From Oscheius onirici (Eukaryota; Nematoda; Chromadorea; Rhabditida; Rhabditidae), in the NCBI GenBank assembly GCA_932521025.1, contig OW051472.1:8680001-8744000 (forward strand): a stretch of DNA of 64,000 nt, read 5' to 3'. Positions within the stretch are counted from its first letter, which is position 1. The number at the start of each line of letters is the position of its first letter. Position numbers and translations under genes: made by a program. The notes under the pieces were generated by a model, which saw nothing but the letters and a program-made list of their open reading frames with translations, did no database searches and was not told where the DNA came from. Positions 32,016-44,418 of the stretch are shown in pieces.

Positions 32016-34674
32016 TGGAACGTTGCTCTGTTTCGGTTGGACAAATAATGAAGAATTATGGTGGCAGCTCTGTGCAAGGGGGGGGGGGGGTGGGCCTTTG
32101 TTCAAGCATCATTTTTTTTGAAAAACTTTTAAAGCCTCATCTTTTCAAAAGTTATGACCAGTTTGACGTTTTATCCAAGCCAAAATAACAGGAATTCGGC
32201 CTGAGTCTGTGGTCGGTTTTCAAACAGTATTTCCCCGAGATCGGACTATACAAGCCTTGAAGCCCATTGTTTTGGCATACATTTTTTTTTGAAAAACGTA
32301 TTTAACAGAAAAAAGTTATGAAGAAAAGGTCACCCACAACCTTTTGAGAGAGCGAATTATTTCAACTGACAAGAAGAGAATTTTTTTCCCACTTGTAATC
32401 CTGGGATAATCGCTCCGAAAATCAAGTGTCAAATCACGTTTCACGGCTTGTGAATACGTTGTCCTGATCAATTTGGACGCTTCAATGAACCTGTCCACTC
32501 TGTTCGGACAAAAGCCGTCAAATCGGCACAGCCTCTCATCATATCGAGACCTCCCTCCCAGAAAGGGTTCAGGTTTCCTCTCTGTGTCAATAGTCTGGTC
32601 CTTCCGTTCAACACATTCTCTCTCTCCCCAAATTGTAGTAGTTCTACTAATTCGTCGGTCATTGATTGTAGAGTCTACGATAAACCTCAGCTAATCCCTC
32701 TCCCGTCATGGCCCGTATATTCATTTAGGATCGGTCCGAGTGCGATTTGTGCCGCCGTGTCCTCGCCGTCTTTCTCTCGAGGGACTACCCAACAATTCCG
32801 TCTCTATTTACGGGGGCCAAAAGAGCCGTCTCGAAACATTCTCAAACTTTGTTTTCGGCATCAGACCAAACATCATGCCATAATTACATCTGCTCTGGTC
32901 AAACTCTCAGCAGAAATCAATTCACACACTACGATTCCCGAGGCGATCAAAATGATGGATTGCTCGTCAACATTGGGCAGCTTTCCCCTTCACACGAGAC
33001 GTGTCCTCCTTCCTCCTCGCGTGATCCTTCCAAAAATTCCAAATCTCTCAAGTGTTTGTTATTTGCGAGGAAAGTTAAGAGACATTTAATATGGAACATT
33101 CCTGTGGCCCGTATTTGTAGTGACCGAAGTGAGTCAGAGCTCCGTCGCTTTGTGTGTGTGCCCGTCCACTCGTCCGCTCTGACCTTGTATGCGGGCTACC
33201 TGCGCCCTCGTCCCATACCTCGATTATCGATTGCCGCTCTCCTTCCTATCGTTTACCCAGTACGGTCAAAGGAGTCACATGTTCCCCGTTTTCAAAGAGT
33301 ACGAATTGGCAGCTCGTCATGTTTGTTTTATTGGATTATCGCGAGAGGCCGCCATGTCCATCCGTGAACTTGGGACGGCCTTTAAAGACTCTCCTCTTAT
33401 GATTCATTCAGCATTCTCTCCCTTTCATTTAAATATTCAAACGACCTTCGTCGCATTTGCATTTCACACTCTCACACAGCCCATATTGCCCTTTTTGTTC
33501 GACTGCCACAAAGGCATTAATTCCATCGATCGACCTCGGGCCCCTTGATCACTTTCCCCACAGCTAGATTTTTTAAACTTCTCTCTATTGGATTTAATTT
33601 AAATTTCCCGGAATTTCTTCTTTTCGCGTGATGCAGCCCAAACACGGCTCAAGTTCGATTCCCTTGAGTCTATTTTTAGCGTTTTCATAAATGCCCAGAA
33701 ACATCTCTAAAGAATTATTTTTTTAAAGTGTCGTTCATGTTTTCTGCCATATTTTCTCAGTTTGCTATTGGAAAAAGTCTAAAGCTCATCTGCAGAAGCC
33801 ATATGCAAAAAAAGGCGCCACATTGTCCTTTCTCTCTGTCGCAACATGACTGATGTCGTCCAGAAAAACGGGTGACCGTCCCTCTTTTCACTGGTTTCCA
33901 TGACTGCACCCTCTTTGTCTCTCCTCGAAAAGTCTCTGTGTTTGCCCTGCAGCAGAGGGCGAAAGTGCCAACGGCTCTTTCAAAGCTTGTTTTCCTTCCC
34001 CTTCTTCTTTTTCTCCACACTTTTCAATAAAATCGCAATTTCCTGTCGATTTCTCAATGCACATTTCCTCCCGTTACGGTGGTGGGCCCGTCAATCGATG
34101 TGTCCCATCCATAATCGGCTCTTGGCGTGCTTGTTTTGTGAGTCAGTCGGTGGGGCTGAAACGAAAGAAGAGTCTGACTTCTTGACCCCCCTCACAGTGT
34201 CGTCTCTCAGCCCGACCACTATCGGAGCTTATCGATTGACCTGCCGCCTGATATCATCTTTACCCGACTCTCCGAATCTTGTACTCTTACCACCAGCCGA
34301 AACTTACCTCCACGCTGCTCTTTGACCCCTCTGCCTTCTTTCCGCAAAAGCAGCCGGCCGACTGAATGTTCTTAATTGAACGTCAGCTGCAGCCTTCCGT
34401 CCATCCAGTGCTTTTTCATGTCCTCTCTCTCTCTCTTATCAACTCGATCCTTTCTCGTTTTGTTTTGTCCGGCGACTGAATCAGCTGCATTCTGTCAGTG
34501 TTCGTGTCTCTTTTTACGATTTTTCCACACACTAACTACATTCTGAACAAACGAAGCCACGTGATTCCAAGTCTCCTATCTTTTCCAATTAAAACAGCTC
34601 TCGTTTTCCTCTAGATTTATGTCCTGTTTACAGATCTTTGGGCAGAGAAGAAGAAGAGAAAAACGACAGCAGAA
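32016..34674. other. Pyrimidine-rich gene-poor region upstream of Scribble
   Basis: About 2.6 kb without a supported gene. The plus strand is clearly enriched in C and T (many TCTCTC, CCTCT and TTCC runs), especially from 32500 to 34600. Long open frames here (for example 32747-33367) have no recognised similarity and look like by-products of low stop-codon density in pyrimidine-rich DNA. A run of ten or more G lies near 32079-32090. The skew ends at the Scribble start, so promoter, 5' untranslated or outron sequence is the simplest reading. Confidence 0.45.
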
Positions 34675-37600
34675 ATGCCGTCGTTTTTCTGCATGCCGAT
34701 AGGAGGCTGTAACCGGCAGATTGACAGTCTTGACCGGAGACAGAATAACCTGACCGAGGTGCCTGATGAGATCAGTCGGTACAAGGGACTCGAGGAACTC
34801 GTCCTCGCCATGAACAACATCAGCACCATTCCAAAGGTATTTTCTTTTAATCAATTCATGGGAATAATTTTAAAAAACACTTTTTTTTAATTTCTGTTCA
34901 CAAAAAACTCTTTTTTTTCAGTGGCTCTTCAAGCTGCACAAGTTGCGGTTTTTGGACATTAGCGACAACAAGCTGACTGTTCTTCCAGCCGAAATCCAGA
35001 ATTTGAACAATCTAGCAGAGTTGAATCTCAGCAGAAATGGTTAGTCACATTTCGATGCTCTTATTGAACATTTTTCAGAGCTGTCCGATGTGCCAGAAAC
35101 TTTGAAAAACTGTCGCTGTTTGGTTACTTTCGATCTGAGTGGAAATCCAATTACTCGGTAGGAGACTATTCCTCTTCCAATCTTTTCTTTTAGTCTGCCG
35201 GATTCGATCATAATGTGCACGTCCATTACACATTTTGCCCTAAATGACGTCTCTCTCACCCAGCTCCCTCAAGATATTGGAAATCTTGTCAATCTTAGAA
35301 GTCTCGAGGTAGGGCCATTTTCGCTTTGTTTTTGAGGTTTTTTTCTCTATTTCAGTGCCGTGAGAACTTGTTACGTATTCTGCCTGCTTCCATCATCAAG
35401 CTGCGTCTTCTCGAGGTTTTGGACGTTGGACAGAATGAACTCGAGAAACTTGTAAGCTTTATCTGATTTCACTTTTACCGTACTCAACTTTTCGGTTTTG
35501 AAGACCATCTTTTTTAACTTTCCAAAGTTTTGTAGACTTCAAGGCCTTTGTAACCTAACAAAACAGTAAAAGTATATCTTGATGTATCATTCCAAAATTT
35601 TAAACTTTTACAAGGTAATCTTGTCACGGCCAGAGGCATTTCCCGTTTTTTCCGAAGTCTGAGAATCTGTCCCACTATCCTTTGGTTCTTGTCACTCTAG
35701 TCACAGTCCAGAAGTTACCAGAGAAATTCCACCCAGATTGGAACAATGTTCCCCTTATTATTTTGTCCTAAAACTGACTAATTACCTTCGTTGTTTAAAA
35801 AAATCCAAAACAAAGCAAAAAAAAAACGTTCTCGGATCTTTACAAAACTCCTTTTATTGCCAATTAGAGCTTCTGACAGACAGACGCAATTTAAAGTGAA
35901 TAATTTAGCCTGACGACATTGGCCGAATGGAATCTTTGCGTGAGCTGTACGCCGATCAGAACGGTCTGAACACTCTGCCAAGTACTCTGACGAACTGCCG
36001 CAGACTTGAACAGATTGACTTTGCCGAAAACGAGATTGAATCTCTTCCTCAGGACTTTGGAGCCTTGAAAGAACTGACCGATGTGGCTCTTTCTCAAAAT
36101 CAGTTGACCTATCTTCCAGACTCTATTGGTATACTCGTTTTTTCTGACTCGACTTTCATCTTTTTTTCAGGAGAACTCCGCAAATTGACAATTTTGAAGG
36201 CGGACAGCAATCGTCTGGAGCAGCTGCCCAATAGCATTGGCCGCTGTGAGAACTTGACCGAATTGCTCTTGACCACCAACTATCTGAAAGAAGTTCCACC
36301 GACCATCGGCTACCTGAGAAAGCTGAGCAATCTGAACTTGGACAGCAATCTGCTCAAGTCAATTCCCAAAGAAATTGCCGGCTGCGAGGCTCTGTCCATT
36401 CTGTCACTTCGCAGCAATGAGATTTTCGATCTGCCGATGGAAATTGGAAAGTGCGAAAGATTGACAGTTTTGGATTTGGCCAACAACAAGTTGACATATC
36501 TGCCGTTCACGGTCAATGTGCTATTCAAACTTCAAGCCTTGTGGCTGTCGGAGAACCAGGTAGGTCCGTTGACTGGAGCCCAACTGATGAATCTTTTAGT
36601 CGCAAGCCATGCTGAAACTGCAGCAGACTAAAGATCCCAGGACGAATGTGAAAGTACTCACTTGTTATCTACTTCCGCAGAGAGACAGCCAGGGAATGAC
36701 TCAAGACTTTGAGAGACGAAGTCAAGGCTTCCTGGGAGGACCGAAAGTGCACTTCCCTGATCAGGAGAACACCATCGACGAGGACAGACTGCCTATTGGA
36801 CAGTTTGAAAGACACGACACTCCAAAACCGAAGAGTCAAAAGGACAAACTGAAGAAGACGAGCATCGACGGAACAGTCATTCCACACGACATTCATCATC
36901 AGAATCTTACGGCACCGACGACGTTGAACCTGTCCCGAAAGACGCCAGAGTCGTCTCCACAAGGTCCAACGGCGATTCCTCGATCCGCTTTGAAACATCA
37001 GAGTGTTCCTCCGACCAAGTAAGAAATTTTCGTAATACTTCCGCCCTCTTTTTGAATATTTTTGGCGGGAACTAAACGTCCAATGTTCCGTTTTTTGATC
37101 GTTTCCAAGCATTTTTGCTCTTTCTAAAAGCGTTCATTGATTTCTACGTGAAAAATTACCCCTAGAGTGTCCAAACTTATCGAAAATTTGACCGAAATAG
37201 GCATTTTGGGCATTTCTTCTCGATCCGAGACGATTTTCTAAAATCCAAGCTTTTTCCAGTGCAACTTATACCTTCTAGGGGTAATTTTGAGCGCTGAAGT
37301 GAATGATTCCCGCCAAAGTGTTCAAATAGGCAAGTGTCAGCCGAAGTATTTCCAGAAATTCCATTAACATTACCAAGTTTCCTTTCAGCTACGAGCCAGA
37401 CATTGGCGAGGGGTCTTCTTCCAACGGATTCCACAGAGAGGTAAGTTAAAGCTCTCGTTCAAACTAGACGAAAACATCCAGGAAAAAGGGGTGGCATTCT
37501 CAAGCGACACAAACGACGGTCCGAGCTCTTGTAAGCTGAAGAGGATCAACACGCCGCATTATAAAGGCGTCCGAGGGGTGTTGGCTGGGGTCGAGAAGGA

Positions 37601-40600
37601 AAGAGTGGGTAGAAAAAGAAGAATTTTGTTGTCGAGCTTTCTTTTCTGTTCCTCAGATCTAACGCATTTTTGGTGCCGCATGTAGATTCATAACCTATTC
37701 CGTTTCGAGTGTATTCTTTGTTTGAGTTCACTTTTCTTTCCATTTCTGAGTTCAAAGCACATTTCAGGAACGAGTCGGCAATGTGAGCAAGGCCTCTTTG
37801 AACGGAGATATTCCGACTGTCCAACGGATCGACATCAAAAGAGGACCAGACGGTCTAGGTTCTTACTAATTTTAGCCGAAACCAAAAAACAATAATTAAG
37901 GTCTGTCCATCGCCGGCGGTTTGGAGAGCACACCGTACCATGCCTCAGATAACGGAATCTTCTGCTCCAAGGTTCAGGAGGGCGGAGCGGCAGAAAAGGC
38001 CGGACTGAGAAAAGGAGACAAACTGCTGAGTATCAATGGAACGGAGGTAATTCAAGTCCATCATGATGTGGCTGTCAATGCGATGAAGCACGGAGGGGAA
38101 ACTGTCGTCTTAATAGTACAACGGGCCGCCGCAGCCGCGGTTCAGCCAAACAAGGTGGGACACCGTCGTGTGAATTGTGGCGTGCAAAATTTTGCAACTC
38201 TGACTGACAATTTGGAGCAAAATAATGTACGGCCTCTCATATTTTCGAGTATTTCATAAAAACAAATATACCCGAGTCTTGTGTTGCTTCACACTCCGAG
38301 CTTAGCTAATAAGAACAATAAGAAAGGGTAAGAAAAAATACTGAAAATTATATTTTAGACCCCCGAACAATCGCTCGACTGTTCCTTCCTCTCCGAGGTG
38401 TCTGAAGTCTCTCGCGAGAGCATCAGCACCACACTGAAAAGAGACCACACCGGATCGCCTGGATTCTCAGTCGCTGGAGGAGCTGGGTCCGGTCATGACG
38501 GTATTTTTATCTCGTCTATAACTCCAGGAGGACCGGCAGACAGATACGGGAAAATACACGTATTTTTATTTTTTAGAACCTGGTAAAATAACACATTTAG
38601 GTCGGAGACCGGGTCGTCTCATTGAATGGAATCAAAATGAAGGGCATCCTGCACGATCAAGCAGTCACACTTCTTACGGGACTTCCTCACGAAGATCTCC
38701 TTATTGTAGTACAAAGAGAGCGTCAATCGGCCTTCTCATCTACTCCCGTTCTAAACACGTCTACCCATTCCACACATTCCGTCAACACGACTCTCGTCTC
38801 TCCGCCACCAACTTCCAATCTGGCACGGTCACCTAGCGTCTCAGTTCCAGTTCACCATCTCGGAGACACGTCCGGTTGGGATGGCAAGGAAGAAGAGGTG
38901 AGTTAGAAAGAGGACAGACGAGAATAGGGTTCAAGAGACAACGAACATCGACAGCTATATTCTAGAAGTGAGAGAGCGTTGTTCGTGTCGTAGCCAAGGG
39001 TGTTTGGGAGGGGCAGGTTTCTTTACCCCCTCCCCCAACTTGGATTTTTGGGGGGCGGCAGGGGCAATTTAAATTTTCCGGCTCTCGTTTGCGATTTACA
39101 GTTTTGTCCCAGTGAAGAAAGTTGTGACTCTGATCAAGCTCTACAACTTTGCAGAACATTGTGAAGCATAAAAATGCTGTTATCACTGGGAAAAAGTGAT
39201 TCTAAGCCAAAACTTGTCAACCAAGGCGGAAATCATTTTTCACAGTGATAACAGCATTTTCAAGCTTTGCAATGATATGCAAAATTGTAGAGCTTGATCA
39301 GGGCTACAACTTTGCTCACAAAGCTGGAAAATGCAAACGAGAGCCGGAAATTTTAAATTGCCCCCCCCCCCCCCCCCCCCCCCCCGAAAATCCAAGGGGG
39401 ACGTAAAGATACCGCCCCATTTGGAAGTATTGTACTTCCACACACCCCTGTTCTCCTCTTTTTTTACATATTTCGCATGTTCCCCCGCGTGTATCTTTCA
39501 AAGACAAAAATTGGGCCAATTCAGGTGGAACTCCGTCGTGACGGAAAGAGTCTCGGTCTGTCGATTGTTGGCGGAAGCGACCACTCCTGTCATCCTTTTG
39601 GCATCAACTCCCCGGGAGTTTTCATTAGCAAAATAGCCGTCAACTCTCCGGCAGCAAAGTATCTAGTTTCGTGTTTTTGTTCGAAAGAAGGAAATCTTAT
39701 AGATGTGGTCGTCTCCGTTTGGGTGATCGTATCCTTCTCGTGAACAATGTCGACGTTCGGAGAGCGGAACATCGAGTTGCCGTCGAGGCTCTGAAGAATT
39801 CTGGTCAAGTAGTCCGTCTTCGAGTTCATCATGACCCGCAGCCCGTCGGAATCAAAGAAGTTGTCATCAGAAAACCGACGAGTTCTGCATCGCTTGGAAT
39901 CAATATCCTTGGAGGCGTCGGAAAGCCATTCAAGAATCCAGCCCTCCAGGAATCTGACGAAGGAATCTTCATCGAGAAGGTACTTCTAGTCCTGCTTTTC
40001 TTGCGAAACACTTTCTTCTTGCCTGTCGTTCTGTAGCTTTTGTCCTCTTCGGCAGTCAAATCAGCATCTTTCTTTCGACTTCTCTTTTTTCTTGGCTAAA
40101 TGTTCACATAATTCTTCCCGCTGCCAGATTACTGTGATTTGAAGAAAACGACCTCGAATCAAAATAATGATACTTTTTAGGTGGAGCTTGGTTCTCTTGC
40201 CGACAAGGCCGGTTTGGTACCGGGTCTTCGTCTGATCGAAGTCAATGGAGAGTCTCTTCTTGGATGCAATCAGCCCGAAGCCAAGGAACTTTTGACCGGT
40301 TCGGACGAGCTGAGACTGCTCGTTTGTGACGGTTACAACCAGGCCAAGAAGGCTCCTTCGGTGAGTTCTTGGGACTTAAAATACTGGGAAAAAAATACAA
40401 AAAAAGATGACCGCAAAAATTTCCAGCTCAATCTTGTAAGTAATGGCCGTCGGAACACGTTCATCTCCTGACCTTCTGTTCCTTTCCCCCAAAAGCTTTC
40501 ACCTCTAGTCCATTATCCTGTCCTTCAGTTCCAATTGCTCAGGGCGTGTAATACTTACTGTTCCCCCATCGCCTTATTCCGAAACGGTTGTGTGCCCATC

Positions 40601-42315
40601 CAGTATAGGCATCATCCCTGTGATATTCTCAGAGACTGTGAATCTAGTCAATGTCGAATAAAGGTTCGACTGATCGAATATAGAGGGAATGCTGTCGTTT
40701 TGTGTTGTGCTACCGCTTGAGCTTCTCTCTCTAGTCACCTATCTCCCCACTTCTTTCTATCCTCTTTTGGTCAGCACGAGCTTTCAGTTTCTTTCAGTTT
40801 CTCCCCCTGCTCCCAGTACTAAAAAACCACGCAGCACCAGTACATCAGTGTCGTAACTCTGTCGTTTCAGGCCAACAGCGTTTACTCGTCTGGAGTCGAC
40901 GAGAACGGGCTCGGACTGTCCTCTCCGTCTCCGGACCGCTTATCTGCCAACGGCAATAATGGTTCCGCTTCTGTTAGTCCACAGCCACCGGCTCCGGTTA
41001 GATTTTGCACCTATATATGGAGTCGGTCTCTTTTCAGAAGCCAGCAACAAAAATCCCTCCTCCTGTGGCTCCGAAACCAACTCTGCGACTCAGTCAGACA
41101 ACAAATGTGCCTTCCAATCCAGAAAGTCTCTCTTTTGACAACAAGAAGAAGAGATTCGAACATTTGATTGAGGATCAGAGTAGACAACCGTCGGGAACCA
41201 GTCTCCCTCCACCAGGTATTTCCACCCGTAGTTTTTCTAGTTTCTTTTGTAGAGAAGCGGTCTTTGTTTTCGGAAGAGGACGTAAAACGACTGAAGGAAG
41301 CGGAATCGAGGAAAGTGTACTCGAATGGAAGAGAACCTCTGAGTCCGGAGAGGAACGACGACACTCTGGTCCACGAAATTAATGGCCTACTCAGCAATAC
41401 GTCTCGTCCTCCCTCTACTGTTCGAATGCTGAAACAAGAGATAAACAGTTCCGTCGACACTGAGTCAATGACCGAGGAGGAAAAAAGGTTTGAAGGAAGT
41501 AGTTTGTATAAATTTAGTCAATAGGGCGCACGAACAGAAACTGAGAAGAGAGTGGAGAGCGGCTAGGTTGAAGAGCATCGAACAGGATCAGCGTGAATCC
41601 GACTCGATGATGCAGAAACTTTTGCAAGATCCGGTAAGTTGTGTAGTTTGTACAGCCGAAGCATATTTCCTTGAACAGTTCTTTGAAAAATATTTTGTGC
41701 CGGGATCCGTTTTATTCAGCAGGAAGTATTTTTTCCTAGAGTTGAAAACTTTACGGTCCTATGATCTGTTAAAAAAGAAAAGGGGTTACCGTAAGATTTT
41801 CACTCTTCCCTTCGAGACTCAGTTAGTCATCGGCGACTCAGCCGACAAATTCCAACTTTCGCTGCGTATCTTTCAAATTTGTTGGCAACTTTTGCATGCT
41901 AAATGGGTCTCGAAGGGAACAGCGAAACTCTTGCGGTAATCACTCTTCTTTTTGAACAAACCGTAAATGTAAACCAGATTTTTAGTATACAACCAGAAGT
42001 TTAAAGAAAGACAGAAAAAAGAACAGAAGAACAACGAAATAAGAATAAGAACAAAACTTAACAGAACGTAACGTGCAAGAATCCTATACTCAACCAAATT
42101 TAGTAGTACATAAATTCCAGTTTGATGAGTATCCAATGCTTAAACGTTATGTGCCAGTTAATGGCGCCCACCAGTTAAAGGAATGTGCGAAAAAGTATTA
42201 AACTTAACGTTATCCAACGCTTCACAAAAAGTATTCAAAACTTTAGATGCTCTCTTCGATCAGCGAGGATAATGCAGTGCCCCGTTCAGCTGAGATCAGC
42301 TTCGCCGACGACTAA
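34675..42315 (+). CDS. Scribble / LET-413, LAP-type polarity protein with four PDZ domains
   Basis: A basolateral polarity scaffold at cell junctions. The start MPSFFCMPIGGCNRQIDSLD (34675) is a typical LAP N-terminus. About 16 leucine-rich repeats run to about 36560 (FLDISDNKLTVLPAEIQNLN, LRELYADQNGLNTLPSTLTN, LTVLDLANNKLTYLPFTVNV), then the LAP-specific segment (ALWLSENQSQAMLKLQQTKD). Four PDZ domains follow, each with its carboxylate-binding loop: LGLSIAGG (about 37900), PGFSVAGG (about 38460), LGLSIVGG (about 39550) and LGINILGG (about 39895). The tail contains FDNKKKRFEHLIEDQ and FSEEDVKRLKEAESRKV, resembling the C-terminal region of human SCRIB, then a charged helix and a last exon MLSSISEDNAVPRSAEISFADD with TAA at 42313-42315. 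The last exon is inferred from an acceptor (AAACTTTAG) in the right phase. MITEs lie in introns at 39018-39410 and 41786-41939. Confidence 0.92.
39018..39410. repeat. Palindromic element with a poly-C arm in a Scribble intron
   Basis: Outer arms carry CTTGGATTTT and AAAATCCAAG. Next come TTTCCGGCTCTCGTTTGC and GCAAACGAGAGCCGGAAA, then GATCAAGCTCTACAACTTTG facing ATTGTAGAGCTTGATC, and finally TGCTGTTATCACTG facing CAGTGATAACAGCA. A run of about 25 C lies at 39361-39385. It is the same family as 43113-43460. Confidence 0.78.
41786..41939. repeat. 154-base foldback MITE in a Scribble intron
   Basis: The left arm TTACCGTAAGATTTTCACTC continues TTCCCTTCGAGAC; the right arm is GTCTCGAAGGGAACAGCGAAAC and CTCTTGCGGTAA. 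The outer TTACCG/CGGTAA resembles the ends of the other foldback elements in the window. Confidence 0.7.
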
Positions 42316-42454
42316 ATAATATTCTGTGATTGTATATATGTGTCTTGTTTTCGTACGAGTCGTGCGAGCAGGTCTTTTTCGCTCTCTTATGCTCGTATAA
42401 GAGACCATTCCATTCACTTGATTATATCCCTTGGTTGTTGATCTGATTCCCTTA

Positions 42455-42476
42455 ATATATATATATATATATATAT
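42455..42476. repeat. AT dinucleotide microsatellite
   Basis: An uninterrupted (AT)n run of about 22 bases between the Scribble and ECHDC3 genes. Confidence 0.85.
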
Positions 42477-42606
42477 TGCGTGCAACGAGGTATAAAGCAC
42501 TTTAATAAATCTTTTAATATCTTTGTGACAATGCTTTGCTTTTCCTCAGTTTTAAACGATCTTTCTATCGCTTTTTCGACAAGTCATAGTCTGAAACGCG
42601 TTCAGA

Positions 42607-44190
42607 ATGATGTTGTCTCGCGCCTTTTCCAGTCAGTCTTCTAGTTTACTCCTCAAAGAACTCTATCACGTAAGCTCTCCCCTTTAATTTCCACTCTCTC
42701 TTTCTCTCTAGGGAAACTCGGTTGTTCGCATAATTCTGAACGACGTGAAACGAAGAAATGCTCTTTCGCTCGCCATGATTGATGAGCTCAGCAGAGAGCT
42801 CCAGGGCATTAATAGCATCAAAAAGGTGTGTTTTTGTCGATTCTTTTGAAACAAAATGTGAACAGATTCGATCCGTGATCATCGCTCACGAGGGACCGGC
42901 ATTCTCGTCCGGACACGACTTGAAGGAGCTGAGGTCGACAGAAGGATCCGAATCTCATCAAAAGGTCTTCGACAGATGCAGCAATCTTCTGCAGTTTATT
43001 CAGAGGATGGAAGTTCCCGTAATCGCCGAAGTTCGTGGACTGGCAGCTGCTGCAGGTAACTGTATCTTTTTGTTTTTGTTGACTGAAAACATCCTGTGAA
43101 GTAAGAGCTGCGTTCCGGCTGTCGTTTGCAATTTCCAGCTTTGTCCAAGTAAACAAAGTTGTAGCCCTGATCAAGCTCTACAACTTTGCAAAACATTGTG
43201 GAGCGTGAAAATACCGTTATCACTGTGAAAAACGACTTTGGCCTTTGTTGACAAGTTCTGTCTTAGAACAACTTTTTCAGTGATAACAGCACTTTCACGC
43301 TTTGCAATGTTCTGCAAAGTTGTAGAGCTTGATCAGGGCTACAACTTTCTTTACTGGGACAAAACTGGGAAATGCCAACGAGAGCCGGAAAATTTAGATA
43401 TTCCCCGCCGACCCCCAAACCCCAAGTTTAGGAGAGGGGGGGGGGGGGTGAGAAGAGATACTGCGCCTGTCCAGCTAGTTAAACCAACAACAGTCGATCA
43501 ATGTGTTGATTTTTCGAATCTTTCGAAAATAACGAAAAGGTTAAAATTCCGTGGCCTAAAACAACCAAAATATTGATCCTATGAACTTTTTATACCTTTT
43601 CAGGCTGTCAACTTGTAGCCTCCTGTGACATTGCTGTGGCTGGAGAGAAGGCCTCTTTCATGGTTCCCGGGTATATTTCTCTCATTTCTAAAAATAAATA
43701 TACTTTAGACAAAAAGTAGGACTCTTCTGCTCGACTCCTGGTATTCCACTCTCTCGGGCTGTTCCTCGTAAAGTCGCCATGGATATGCTTCTGACTGCTC
43801 AACCCATCGATGCTCAGGTAATTTCTATTCATGCTTTTACCAAATTCAGTCTGCTCTACGTGCTGGACTTGTTTCTCGAGTAGTTTCCGACGAGGAAGTG
43901 AAATTCGAAGCGCTGCGAGTAGCCGAACAGATCAACAACTTCAGTCGCTCTGTGACGTCTCTGGGAAAGGCCTTTTTCTATGCTCAGCACGAGCTTCCAA
44001 TCTCTGATGCCTACAGGTTTGTATTTCTTTTCTTCCCCCCTCTTATTCAAATTTCAGATACGGTGGAAAGGTCATGGTCGGAAATCTGCAGCTGAAGGAC
44101 GCGCAGGAAGGCATTTCGGCCTTTGTGGAGAAGAGACATGCCACTTTTGAGCACGGAGACGAAAAAGTCGACAGCGAGAAGAAGGAATAG
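42607..44190 (+). CDS. ECHDC3-like enoyl-CoA hydratase/isomerase family protein (crotonase fold)
   Basis: Probably mitochondrial: the start [20 protein letters not shown] (42607) is basic and serine-rich, like a presequence, and lies just behind a TTCAG acceptor. The crotonase fold is evident from [20 protein letters not shown], then [20 protein letters not shown] (first oxyanion-hole loop) and [20 protein letters not shown] (second oxyanion-hole loop, CoA site). [20 protein letters not shown] and [20 protein letters not shown] match ECHDC3 closely. As I understand it, ECHDC3 lacks the catalytic Glu pair of true hydratases, so an enzymatic role should not be assumed. The C-terminal part ends KVDSEKKE with TAG at 44188-44190. 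A family copy of the Scribble-intron palindrome (43113-43460) sits in the intron between GLAAAAG and CQLVASC. Confidence 0.88.
43113..43460. repeat. Palindromic element in the ECHDC3 intron
   Basis: The arms include CCGGCTGTCGTTTGCAATTT against AATGCCAACGAGAGCCGG. Further in, GATCAAGCTCTACAACTTTG and GTTCTGCAAAGTTGTAGAGC face each other, then CCGTTATCACTG and CAGTGATAACAG. A run of G lies near 43436-43448. It is a close relative of 39018-39410. Confidence 0.78.
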
Positions 44191-44418
44191 ATGCATAAAT
44201 GTTCTTTTTCGAGGGCCGACACTCAGACGGCCGGTTTGTAATGTTTTCGTGGGAGCCATTGCCTGACACTTTCCTCTCCTCTCCACTTTGCCTCTAAAAC
44301 CACAAAAAAAAGAGATAGATTTCCAGCGAACGACAAGCTGTGCTTGATCGGCCCACGTGCCCGTTGCAGTTGATAAATAAGCCGACATGTGTTTCGATTG
44401 ATCAGCAGACTCTTTTCC

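Noticed and set aside
32747-33367. 206-codon open frame before Scribble
   Set aside because: The region is pyrimidine-rich with few stops, several frames are open at once, and the translation has no recognisable domain.
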